Shown here piece after piece: positions 1-5,812 of a stretch of DNA of 20,341 nt. The notes beneath the pieces were generated by a model. It ran no database searches, had not been told where the DNA came from, and saw only the letters and a program-made list of their open reading frames with translations. The stretch is from Barnesiella merdipullorum (lineage in GTDB: Bacteria; Bacteroidota; Bacteroidia; Bacteroidales; Barnesiellaceae): contig DXBT01000015.1 of the NCBI GenBank assembly GCA_019116365.1, positions 1 through 20,341 on the forward strand. The letters run 5' to 3'. Position 1 is the first letter of the stretch. Each line of letters starts with the position of its first letter. The position numbers and the translations under genes were made by a program.

Positions 1-2
1 TA

Positions 3-10
3 TAACTTTG
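3..10 (+). promoter_or_regulatory. Possible -7 promoter element at window edge
   Basis: TAACTTTG matches the Bacteroidota -7 consensus TAnnTTTG. The -33 element would lie outside the window, so this cannot be confirmed. A transcript from here would start at about base 15, right where an imperfect inverted repeat begins (16-91). No plus-strand gene starts before 306. Confidence 0.3.
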
Positions 11-15
11 CTTTC

Positions 16-91
16 GGTGATCATAGCGATTATTGTTTGTAATTCTTTGTAATTCAGTACTATAAAGATACAACAATTTTCGCTAATCACC
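16..91. repeat. Imperfect inverted repeat with a 50-base loop
   Basis: Bases 16-21 plus 24-29 (GGTGAT, TAGCGA) are complementary to bases 80-91 (TCGCTAATCACC), giving 12 pairs with a 2-base bulge. The loop (30-79) holds a tandem 10-base repeat and the -7 part of a minus-strand promoter. The function is unknown. No T-run follows on either strand, so it is not a clear terminator. Confidence 0.45.
36..55. repeat. Two tandem copies of a 10-base repeat
   Basis: TTTGTAATTC occurs twice head to tail with no gap (36-45 and 46-55). It lies just downstream of the predicted start of the minus-strand promoter at 63-94, so it would sit in the 5' leader of a leftward gene or be an operator. Role unknown. 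Confidence 0.6.
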
Positions 92-94
92 AAA
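63..94 (-). promoter_or_regulatory. Probable minus-strand promoter for a gene left of the window
   Basis: On the minus strand there is TTTG (94-91), a 20-base spacer, then TATCTTTA (70-63). The -33 box is exact. The -7 box differs from TAnnTTTG only at its last base. It would drive a leftward gene beyond base 1. Confidence 0.4.
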
Positions 95-165
95 TTTACA
101 AACACTTACAATTCGTCGAACTCACGTTAAAATAGGATGCGGTTCGGCAAAAAGCTCAAGCAAGC

Positions 166-198
166 TTGGCTTTCTGCACTCACCTTTCACTATCTTTG
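166..198 (+). promoter_or_regulatory. Upstream copy of the phosphatase promoter (P1)
   Basis: TTGG at 166-169, a 21-base spacer, and TATCTTTG at 191-198 fit the Bacteroidota -33/-7 pattern. A transcript would carry a leader of about 100 bases that includes the whole second copy of the promoter unit. Confidence 0.55.
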
Positions 199-251
199 TA
201 GAAGATAGGAGTCGGTTCGGCATAGATAAACCTTGAAAACTGTGTTTTCGG

Positions 252-283
252 TTTCCCTCTGCACTCACCTTTCACTATCTTTG
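252..283 (+). promoter_or_regulatory. Proximal promoter of the HAD phosphatase gene (P2)
   Basis: TATCTTTG at 276-283 is a full -7 match, with TTTC at 252-255 as an imperfect -33 box 20 bases upstream. The start codon at 306 follows 22 bases after the -7 box, giving a short leader. Confidence 0.65.
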
Positions 284-305
284 CATGCCTAAAAAGTAGA
301 AGAAG

Positions 306-965
306 ATGAAACAACTGGTCATTTTTGATTTGGATGGTACGCTGCTGAATACGATTGCCGACCTGGCCACGAGTACCAACTATGCCTTGCGTCGTTGTGG
401 ATTTCCCGAGCATCGGGTAGAGGAGTATCTCTATTTCGTGGGGAATGGAATTACCAAACTTTTTGAACGGGCTTTGCCCGAGGAGTCTCGTTCGGCCGAG
501 AATATAGCATACATGCGCACCTTTTTCCTGGAGTATTATACCGAGCATAATACCGATCACACACGTCCCTACGACGGGATGCCGCATCTGCTCGAGGTGT
601 TGTTGGCCCGGGGGGTAAAGATGGCGGTGGCCTCGAACAAGTATCAGGCCGGGACCGAAAAGCTCATTGCGCACTTTTTCCCCCAGATTCCGTTTGTGGC
701 TGTACTGGGGCAGCGCGAGGGGATACCCACGAAACCGGCTCCTGATATCGTGTATGATATCTTGCAACGTGCCGGGGTAGAGAAGGACGATACTCTGTAT
801 GTGGGTGACTCGGATGTAGATATGTGTACGGCTCGGGCTGCCGGGGTAGAGTCGGCCGGGGTGACTTGGGGATTTCGTGGCCGCGACGAGTTGAGTCGGG
901 CCGGTGCCTGCCATTTGGCCGAGACTCCCGACGACATCTGGCGGCTGTGTGGCATCGAGGCTTAG
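306..965 (+). CDS. gph: HAD-family phosphatase, phosphoglycolate phosphatase-like
   Basis: A 219-residue cytoplasmic haloacid dehalogenase-superfamily hydrolase. Motif I is DLDGT, with the nucleophile Asp8 and the acid/base Asp10. Motif II is the Ser110-Asn111 region (VASNK), the motif III lysine is Lys143 (TKPAPD), and motif IV is VGDSDVD with metal ligands Asp168 and Asp172. The helical cap between residues about 15 and 85 is the Gph/PGP type, and length and layout fit the phosphoglycolate phosphatase branch. In that family the enzyme removes phosphate from 2-phosphoglycolate, but sequence alone does not fix the substrate; related members act on pyrophosphate or sugar phosphates. It is a single-gene unit behind two tandem promoters and ends convergent with the minus-strand gene block. 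The start at 306 is supported by the immediately following motif I. Confidence 0.85.
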   Translation: MKQLVIFDLDGTLLNTIADLATSTNYALRRCGFPEHRVEEYLYFVGNGITKLFERALPEESRSAENIAYMRTFFLEYYTEHNTDHTRPYDGMPHLLEVLLARGVKMAVASNKYQAGTEKLIAHFFPQIPFVAVLGQREGIPTKPAPDIVYDILQRAGVEKDDTLYVGDSDVDMCTARAAGVESAGVTWGFRGRDELSRAGACHLAETPDDIWRLCGIEA

Positions 966-993
966 GTGTTTCGCCGAGCCCTGTACCTCTGAT

Positions 994-1032
994 AAAAAAA
1001 GTAGCAATCCCGCTTCCCAGCGAAATTGCTAC
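994..1032 (-). terminator. Intrinsic terminator, minus strand
   Basis: GTAGCAAT (1001-1008) pairs with ATTGCTAC (1025-1032), and inside it CGCT (1011-1014) pairs with AGCG (1019-1022). On the minus strand the stem runs straight into seven T residues (1000-994). On the plus strand no T-run follows, so it serves leftward transcripts: the nitroreductase operon and/or the candidate small RNA. Confidence 0.8.
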
Positions 1033-1111
1033 ATAACCAAAATATATAGAATAGTTAATCGAAAAAAATAGTCTGTAATATTCACATATACATAGGGCGA
1101 TTAATCAATTG
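994..1111 (-). ncRNA. Candidate small RNA of about 115-120 nt
   Basis: A consensus-perfect minus-strand promoter (1147-1117) sits inside the non-coding stretch downstream of the nitroreductase gene, and an intrinsic terminator ends at 994. A transcript starting near 1111 would be about 115-120 nt, with an AU-rich single-stranded body containing a run of U (complement of 1066-1072) and the terminal hairpin. The only start codons near its 5' end give trivial peptides. I do not recognise it as 6S, tmRNA, RNase P RNA or SRP RNA. It could instead be a 3'-UTR-derived RNA or simply an unused promoter match. Confidence 0.35.
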
Positions 1112-1116
1112 TGATA

Positions 1117-1147
1117 CAAATGTATGATGGCTTTTGGCCAATGCAAA
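1117..1147 (-). promoter_or_regulatory. Consensus promoter inside the 3' region of the nitroreductase operon
   Basis: On the minus strand TTTG (1147-1144) is followed by exactly 19 bases and then TACATTTG (1124-1117), matching both boxes of the Bacteroidota primary-sigma consensus. No coding gene lies between it and the terminator at 994-1032. Confidence 0.5.
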
Positions 1148-1227
1148 ACAGTATCGACAAAAGGCTGAAAATTGTCGCCTAACCGCCCCTTTTTCCGTCG
1201 GAATCTTTTCTGCTTTATCGACGAATT

Positions 1228-1998
1228 TCACTCCTTTTTCTTGGGTGTAAAAGGCAGTTTGCAACCCTGTTTGTTGAGGTAACCCTCCATGTCGTAGTCG
1301 AGAGCCATGCGGTAGTAGTCGAGTATGTGGCCACACCAGTCGTTCTCGGTGGTGGTGCCGCTGCGATGGCGGTTGTACTCCGATATGGTGTGGTCGTATT
1401 GCTCGAGGTCGGCGCTCATGTCGTCGGTGCGGTAGTGGTTGTGATGAACCACGAGCGAGAGGGGTTGTTTGGGCTTCAGGTCGGGCGACTCGCGGGGAAT
1501 ACCCAGGGTGAGGGCACATACGACAAAGGAGCCTTGCGGCAGGTGCAGAATCTCGGCAATCTTCTCGGGGTTGGCCGTGCGGGCATATCCCACGCAGCAG
1601 CTTCCCAATCCGGCGGCCTGTGCGGCGACAACGGCATTCTGCATGGCCAGGGCGGCATCGATGATACCCACCATCACGCCGTCGAGCGTGTTTTCGAAGT
1701 GCGGGTTGTCTATCCCTTTTTTCTGGGCCAGCACGTCGATCTTGTGATAGTCGGCGCAGAACATCAGCAGCGTGGCGCAGGTCTTGATCTGTTTCTGGTT
1801 GGTGATGGCGTAGAGCTCCTCTTTAATGGCCTGGTCGTCGATGGCGATGACCGAGAACTGTTGTCCGTTATAACTGGTAGGGGTGTTGGCGATGGCCCGG
1901 TAGATGAAGTCGAGGGTCTCGGCCGGTATCTTGTCGTATTGGTAACGACGCACCGATGTGCGTTTGAGCAGGGTTTCTTCTACAGTTTTCATATGCAT
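1228..1998 (-). CDS. Nitroreductase-family FMN oxidoreductase
   Basis: A 256-residue protein of the NfsA/FRP-like nitroreductase fold. These are homodimeric FMN enzymes that use NAD(P)H to reduce nitro compounds, quinones or flavins. Visible signs are the N-terminal RRTSVRRYQ-type FMN-phosphate segment (around residues 13-20, here KRTSVRRYQ), TPTSYNGQQ at 39-47 (the P-S-x-N-x-Q FMN-contact motif), and AAGLGSCCVG at 128-137 (the GLG loop). The C-terminal tail from about 195 is polar and closes with KKK. It is the last gene of a four-gene minus-strand run and starts 6 bases after the folK-like stop. An ATG two codons in (1992) is an equally good start. The physiological substrate is not evident. 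Its transcript probably ends at the hairpin at 994-1032, leaving a 3' UTR of about 200 bases. Confidence 0.85.
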   Translation of the reverse strand: MHMKTVEETLLKRTSVRRYQYDKIPAETLDFIYRAIANTPTSYNGQQFSVIAIDDQAIKEELYAITNQKQIKTCATLLMFCADYHKIDVLAQKKGIDNPHFENTLDGVMVGIIDAALAMQNAVVAAQAAGLGSCCVGYARTANPEKIAEILHLPQGSFVVCALTLGIPRESPDLKPKQPLSLVVHHNHYRTDDMSADLEQYDHTISEYNRHRSGTTTENDWCGHILDYYRMALDYDMEGYLNKQGCKLPFTPKKKE

Positions 1999-2004
1999 TT
2001 GTAT

Positions 2005-2415
2005 TTAATGTGAAACAATTGGGTGGTGCTGTTGGTTTTCCACAGCCTGTATCTCTTTGAGCCCGGTTTGGAAATATTCGCGCTCGTAGTCATGGGGACG
2101 CAGGGTTTGGTCATTCCACACGACGATGTCGATATCGAGGGGTATCTCGCCGCTCTGTTTCGACTGGGGGGTGCGGCCGTGGCTCTGCTCCAGAGCCTTG
2201 AGGGTGTCGTAGAGTTCGGGATACCCGTCGGGGGTGCAGATGCGGGCCACGGCGTTGAGGTAGTTGGGGTGATGGGGGTTACCATAGGGTGCAGTCTCGT
2301 AGATCGAGGAGGAGTCGGTAATGATACCCATCGCCTGCAACTCGGCAAAAGCCTGTTCCATCTGCCCTTGTTTATCGGGCGTGTTTGAAGCCAAACTGAT
2401 TAGTGCGGTATTCAT
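2005..2415 (-). CDS. folK: HPPK-like 6-hydroxymethyl-7,8-dihydropterin pyrophosphokinase, short and divergent
   Basis: A 136-residue protein resembling HPPK, which transfers pyrophosphate from ATP to 6-hydroxymethyl-7,8-dihydropterin in folate synthesis. Seen: SLASNTPDK at 7-15 (family SLGSNLGD), YETAPYG at 39-45, FLNAV-like YLNAV at 52-56, HGR at 79-81, PLDIDIV at 92-98 with the paired metal-binding Asp94 and Asp96, and PHDYEREYF at 107-115. It is shorter than the usual 155-165 residues. The loop equivalent to GPRxLDLDI has Ile91 where the E. coli enzyme has Arg92. The reading frame is open far upstream, but the true start is the ATG at 2415, which overlaps the tex stop as ATGA and implies translational coupling. 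It is either a genuine lineage-specific HPPK or a paralogue with reduced or altered activity. Confidence 0.7.
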   Translation of the reverse strand: MNTALISLASNTPDKQGQMEQAFAELQAMGIITDSSSIYETAPYGNPHHPNYLNAVARICTPDGYPELYDTLKALEQSHGRTPQSKQSGEIPLDIDIVVWNDQTLRPHDYEREYFQTGLKEIQAVENQQHHPIVSH

Positions 2416-4541
2416 GACACATCTTTTAAGGAGAGTTGTATGCGTTTTCGTTCGCGGTCTATCCCGATGACCCGTACCCTTACCGGCTGGTGCATGGACA
2501 CAATTTCGGCGGGATTGGCTACATAGCGGTCGGCCATCTGTGAGATGTGAACCAGCCCGTTTTCCTTGATGCCGATATCGACAAAGCAGCCAAACTGAGT
2601 GATGTTGGTGACGATGCCGTTGAGTATCATGCCCTCTTGCAGATCGTCGAGGGTTTTGACTTTGGCGTCGAACTCCATCATCTCGATGTACCGACGGGGG
2701 TCTCGACCGGGTTTGTCGAGCTCGGCCATGATGTCGTTGAGGGTGGGCATGCCCACATCGCCAGCGATATATCGCTTCAGGTCGAGACCTTTTTTCAGCT
2801 CTTTGTTCTCGATGAGTTCGCCGATGGTGCAACCCAGGTCGGCGGCCATCTGTTCAACGATGGCATATCGCTCGGGGTGAACGGCCGAGTTGTCGAGCGG
2901 GTTGGCTGCGTGGGGAATACGCAGGAATCCGGCCGACTGCTCAAAGGCTTTGGCTCCCATGCGGGGCACCTTGAGCAGGTCGCTGCGGCTCACGAAGTCG
3001 CCGTTGGCCTGGCGATACGCCACAATGTTTTGAGCCAGTTGGGGACCGAGCCCCGAGATATAGGTGAGCAGGTGCTTGCTGGCGGTGTTGACGTTTACTC
3101 CCACCGAGTTGACGCAATATTCGACCACGCGGTCGAGCGACCGTTTCAGTTTGGCCTGATCGACATCGTGCTGGTATTGTCCCACGCCTATCGACTTGGG
3201 GTCGATTTTCACCAGTTCGGCCAGCGGGTCGATGAGGCGTCGGCCTATTGACACGGCGCCGCGCACCGTTACGTCCTGGTCGGGGAACTCCTCGCGGGCC
3301 ACCTTCGAAGCCGAGTAGATGGAGGCTCCGCTCTCGCTCACGACGAAGACCTGTATCTTGCGGTCGTAGCGCAGGTTGGTGACAAACTGTTCGGTCTCGC
3401 GCCCGGCCGTACCGTTGCCGATGGCGATAGCTTCGATTCTGTAGCTCTCGACCAGTTGGGTGAGTTTGCGGGCTGCGCCTGCATAGTCCTGCCGGGGTGG
3501 GTGGGGATAGATGGTCTCGTTGTGCAGCAGGTTGCCTTGAGCGTCGAGGCAGACCACCTTGCAGCCGGTGCGGAAACCGGGGTCGATGGCCAGTACCCGT
3601 TTCTGTCCCAGCGGGGGAGCCAGGAGCAACTGTTTTACGTTTTCGGCAAAGATGGCGATGGCTTCGTCGTCGGCCTTCGCTTTGGACGAGGCGGCAAACT
3701 CGCTCTCGATCGAGGGGCGCAGCAGCCGTTTATAGCTGTCGGTCACCGCTTGGACTACGAGGTTCGAGGCTTCGCCCTCGCCCTTGACAAAGAGTCGTTG
3801 CAGGCGGTCGATGGCCTTTTCGTCGTCGGGGGCAATCGATACGCGCAATATCCCCTCGTTTTCGCCGCGACGCACGGCCAGTATCTTGTGCGAGGCACAT
3901 CTCCGCAAGGGTTCGCTCCAGGCGAAGTAGTCGCGGTATTTGTCGCCCTCTTCTTCCTTTCCCTTGACTACCTTGGCCGTGACGACTCCGCTCTGTTCAA
4001 AGGCTCGGCGCACGGTGTTGCGGGCCCGCTCGTTCTCGGCCATCCACTCGGCCATGATGTCGCACGCACCCTTAATGGCACTTTCGGTGTCGGGTACCTC
4101 GGCGTTGATAAAGCGTGCGGCGCAGGCCTCGATGCGGTCGTTGCGCTGCGACATGATGATTTTGGCCAGCGGCTCGAGTCCGCGTTCGCGGGCAATCTCG
4201 GCACGGGTTCTCCGGCGAGGTTTATAGGGGAGGTAGATATCTTCGAGTTCGGTCGCGTCCCAGCAGTTGTCGATGCGTTGTCGCAGCTCGTCGGTGAGTT
4301 TGCCCTGCTCGCCGATGGTCGAAAGAATCGATTCCTTGCGTTTGGCCAGTTCGCACAGGCGGTCGTAGCCCTCCTTGATGTGGCCTATCTGCACCTCGTC
4401 GAGCGAACCGGTGGCCTCTTTGCGGTAGCGGCTGATGAAGGGAATGGTGGCTCCCCCATCGAGCAGCTCGATGGTCTTGGCTATTTGCGGCTCGGCGATG
4501 CCCAGCGACTGGGCGAGGAGTTTGTGGAACGTCGTATTCAT
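2412..4541 (-). CDS. tex: Tex-family S1 RNA-binding transcription accessory protein
   Basis: A 709-residue Tex/YhgF-type cytoplasmic nucleic-acid-binding protein of near-standard family length. The N-terminal Tex domain carries TIPFISRYRKEATGSLDE (32-49) and DIYLPYKPRRRTRAEIARE (101-119). A YqgF/RNase H-like domain begins near 315 (VLAIDPGFRTGCKV). Helix-hairpin-helix segments follow at roughly 480-570, including YISGLGPQLAQNIVAYR. A C-terminal S1 domain spans 636-709 (GCFVDIGIKENGLVHIS). Tex homologues bind RNA and contact elongating RNA polymerase and the ribosome, and affect expression of virulence or stress genes; which role applies here is not visible. The start at 4541 is chosen because family homology begins there and the ATG overlaps the upstream stop by 4 bases (ATGA). 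The downstream overlap with folK is of the same kind. Confidence 0.95.
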   Translation of the reverse strand: MNTTFHKLLAQSLGIAEPQIAKTIELLDGGATIPFISRYRKEATGSLDEVQIGHIKEGYDRLCELAKRKESILSTIGEQGKLTDELRQRIDNCWDATELEDIYLPYKPRRRTRAEIARERGLEPLAKIIMSQRNDRIEACAARFINAEVPDTESAIKGACDIMAEWMAENERARNTVRRAFEQSGVVTAKVVKGKEEEGDKYRDYFAWSEPLRRCASHKILAVRRGENEGILRVSIAPDDEKAIDRLQRLFVKGEGEASNLVVQAVTDSYKRLLRPSIESEFAASSKAKADDEAIAIFAENVKQLLLAPPLGQKRVLAIDPGFRTGCKVVCLDAQGNLLHNETIYPHPPRQDYAGAARKLTQLVESYRIEAIAIGNGTAGRETEQFVTNLRYDRKIQVFVVSESGASIYSASKVAREEFPDQDVTVRGAVSIGRRLIDPLAELVKIDPKSIGVGQYQHDVDQAKLKRSLDRVVEYCVNSVGVNVNTASKHLLTYISGLGPQLAQNIVAYRQANGDFVSRSDLLKVPRMGAKAFEQSAGFLRIPHAANPLDNSAVHPERYAIVEQMAADLGCTIGELIENKELKKGLDLKRYIAGDVGMPTLNDIMAELDKPGRDPRRYIEMMEFDAKVKTLDDLQEGMILNGIVTNITQFGCFVDIGIKENGLVHISQMADRYVANPAEIVSMHQPVRVRVIGIDRERKRIQLSLKDVS

Positions 4542-5728
4542 GAGCTTTTCTTTAGCGTGATGATGGTAATCTCGGGTCGGGCTCCTATGCGGATGGGCAG
4601 GAACACGCAGCCCATGCCCTCGTTGACATAGAGCTGGTGCTGGCTGTCGGGTGCTTTGTAGAGGCCGCTCCACTCGGGATACATGGGCTCGGCCAGCGAG
4701 TACTCAAATCCCTTCCAACCCAGTTTCAGCTGCATGGCATGGGTATGGCCCGAGAGGGTGAGGTCGATGTTGGTTTGGGGTATCACCTCGTAGCGCCAGT
4801 GCAGCGGGTTGTGCGAGAGCAGTATCTTGAAAGTCGAATCGTTCAGGGCGGGGTAGGCTTCGTGCAGACGTCCGTATTTGGGGAAGGGAGGCATGCCCCA
4901 GTTCTCGACCCCGATGAGGGCGATGCTGTCGTTGCCGCGGTGCAGCCACACCGAACGGTTGTTGAGCAGGTGCCAGCCCATGCGCCCTTCGTTGGCAATG
5001 AGTTCTTGCAGAGTTTTCTCTTTCTCGGCCGGCGATTGCCAGTGATAGTAGTCGCCGTAGTCGTGGTTGCCCAGTACCGAATAGACTCCGTCGGTAGCCG
5101 AGAGTCGCGAGAGCTGTTCCATGAAGGGGGGAAGTTCTCCGCCCTGCCGATTGACCAGGTCGCCGGTAAAGACGATGAGGTCGGGGTGGAGGCTGTCGAT
5201 GTCGGCTACCCATCGGGGCAGATATCGGCCGGCCGATCCCAGGGTCTCGATATGGAGGTCGGAGAATTGCACGATGCGGTAGCCGTCGAAGGCTTCGGGC
5301 AGGCGGTCGAAGGTGATGGTGCGGTAGTTATATACCGGGTGCTGCCGGGCATAGAAGGCTCCGTATAGCATGGTTCCCACGGTATAGAGAGCCAGTGCGA
5401 GTCCTGCATAGTGTCCCCAGTTGCTCCGTTGCCTGTGCCACAGGCGGGGCAGGTAATCGAACAGGGAACAGAGGGTATAGAGCCACTTGGGCATGTAGAT
5501 GAGGAAGAAGGCATAGAATATCCACATGGCCACATTGATGTCGATTGTCCCGCGGAACTTGAACTGGAAGAGCACGGCCAGGAATACGGCCACAAGCACC
5601 ACGCCCGAAACGGTCCACCAAAGGGCTTTCAGCCATTTGGGCTTGTGCTGCAGATTCCGTTTGACGATATAGGCATCGGTCAGGAGTGCCAGCAGCGGGA
5701 ATAGGATGAGAAGAAGAGGTAGCCGCAT
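4538..5728 (-). CDS. Membrane-anchored calcineurin-like metallophosphoesterase
   Basis: A 396-residue protein (from ATG 5728) with about four N-terminal membrane segments (residues 2-20, 36-56, 66-88, 107-126) and then a dinuclear-metal phosphoesterase domain. All the metal motifs are present in order: FSDLHI (155-160, Asp157 and His159), GDLVN (189-193), GNHDYGD (220-226), LSHNP (304-308) and SGHTH (326-330). The arrangement resembles YkuE/YaeI-type membrane phosphoesterases, some of which act on lipid-linked UDP-sugar diphosphates (lipid A pathway) or other envelope phosphoesters, so the substrate is unassigned. An upstream GTG at 5785 is open in frame but lies inside a terminator hairpin, and the hydrophobic signal starts at 5728. 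It is the first gene of the minus-strand run ending with the nitroreductase. I see no consensus promoter directly upstream. Confidence 0.85.
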   Translation of the reverse strand: MRLPLLLILFPLLALLTDAYIVKRNLQHKPKWLKALWWTVSGVVLVAVFLAVLFQFKFRGTIDINVAMWIFYAFFLIYMPKWLYTLCSLFDYLPRLWHRQRSNWGHYAGLALALYTVGTMLYGAFYARQHPVYNYRTITFDRLPEAFDGYRIVQFSDLHIETLGSAGRYLPRWVADIDSLHPDLIVFTGDLVNRQGGELPPFMEQLSRLSATDGVYSVLGNHDYGDYYHWQSPAEKEKTLQELIANEGRMGWHLLNNRSVWLHRGNDSIALIGVENWGMPPFPKYGRLHEAYPALNDSTFKILLSHNPLHWRYEVIPQTNIDLTLSGHTHAMQLKLGWKGFEYSLAEPMYPEWSGLYKAPDSQHQLYVNEGMGCVFLPIRIGARPEITIITLKKSS

Positions 5729-5753
5729 AGATTCTGTTTTGAGTTTGAGAAGA

Positions 5754-5795
5754 AAAACGATGAGCGTTTTTATGCCGAAAACCACTCATCGTTTT
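5754..5795 (-). terminator. Intrinsic terminator between the two minus-strand runs
   Basis: AAAACGATGAG (5754-5764) is perfectly complementary to CTCATCGTTTT (5785-5795). Inside, GTTTTT (5766-5771) can pair with GAAAAC (5777-5782). On the minus strand the stem ends in a T-rich tract 18 bases after the acyltransferase stop. The symmetric A and T tracts could let it work on both strands. Confidence 0.75.
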
Positions 5796-5812
5796 GTCTT
5801 ATAGATTTCTTG

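Larger units (their letters stand above)
132..283 (+). repeat. Tandemly duplicated promoter unit
   Basis: Two copies of a unit lie head to tail: 132-198 and 205-283. Each opens with an 18-base block (132-149 and 205-222, two mismatches, sharing CGGTTCGGCA) and closes with an identical 25-base block (174-198 and 259-283) that ends in TATCTTTG. The middle differs in sequence and length (24 against 36 bases). The first copy contains the palindrome CAAGCTTG. The junction forms TATCTT-tgtag-AAGATA (191-207). This looks like duplication of a standardised promoter cassette; whether it is dispersed through the genome cannot be seen here. Confidence 0.8.

Noticed and set aside
16..91. Invertible promoter (phase-variation switch)
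   Set aside because: Arms flank a minus-strand -7 box, but they are imperfect and bulged, only about 50 bases apart, and exclude the -33 box. This does not fit known Bacteroidales invertible promoters, and no recombinase gene is visible.
180..1007. A minus-strand open frame covering the phosphatase gene and its promoters
   Set aside because: The plus strand holds all four HAD motifs in order; the antisense frame runs through the duplicated promoter unit.
1033..1227. Small protein gene in the nitroreductase 3' region (minus-strand frame 1082-1519)
   Set aside because: The frame is mostly shadow of the nitroreductase gene; the intergenic part has no start with support and reads as non-coding.
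2416..2832. Upstream extension of the folK frame
   Set aside because: It overlaps the C-terminal S1 domain of Tex in another frame and has low-complexity Arg/His-rich sequence; HPPK homology starts at the ATG at 2415.
4542..4673. N-terminal extension of Tex
   Set aside because: It lies within the 3' end of the metallophosphoesterase, lacks Tex homology, and the ATGA overlap gives a better start at 4541.
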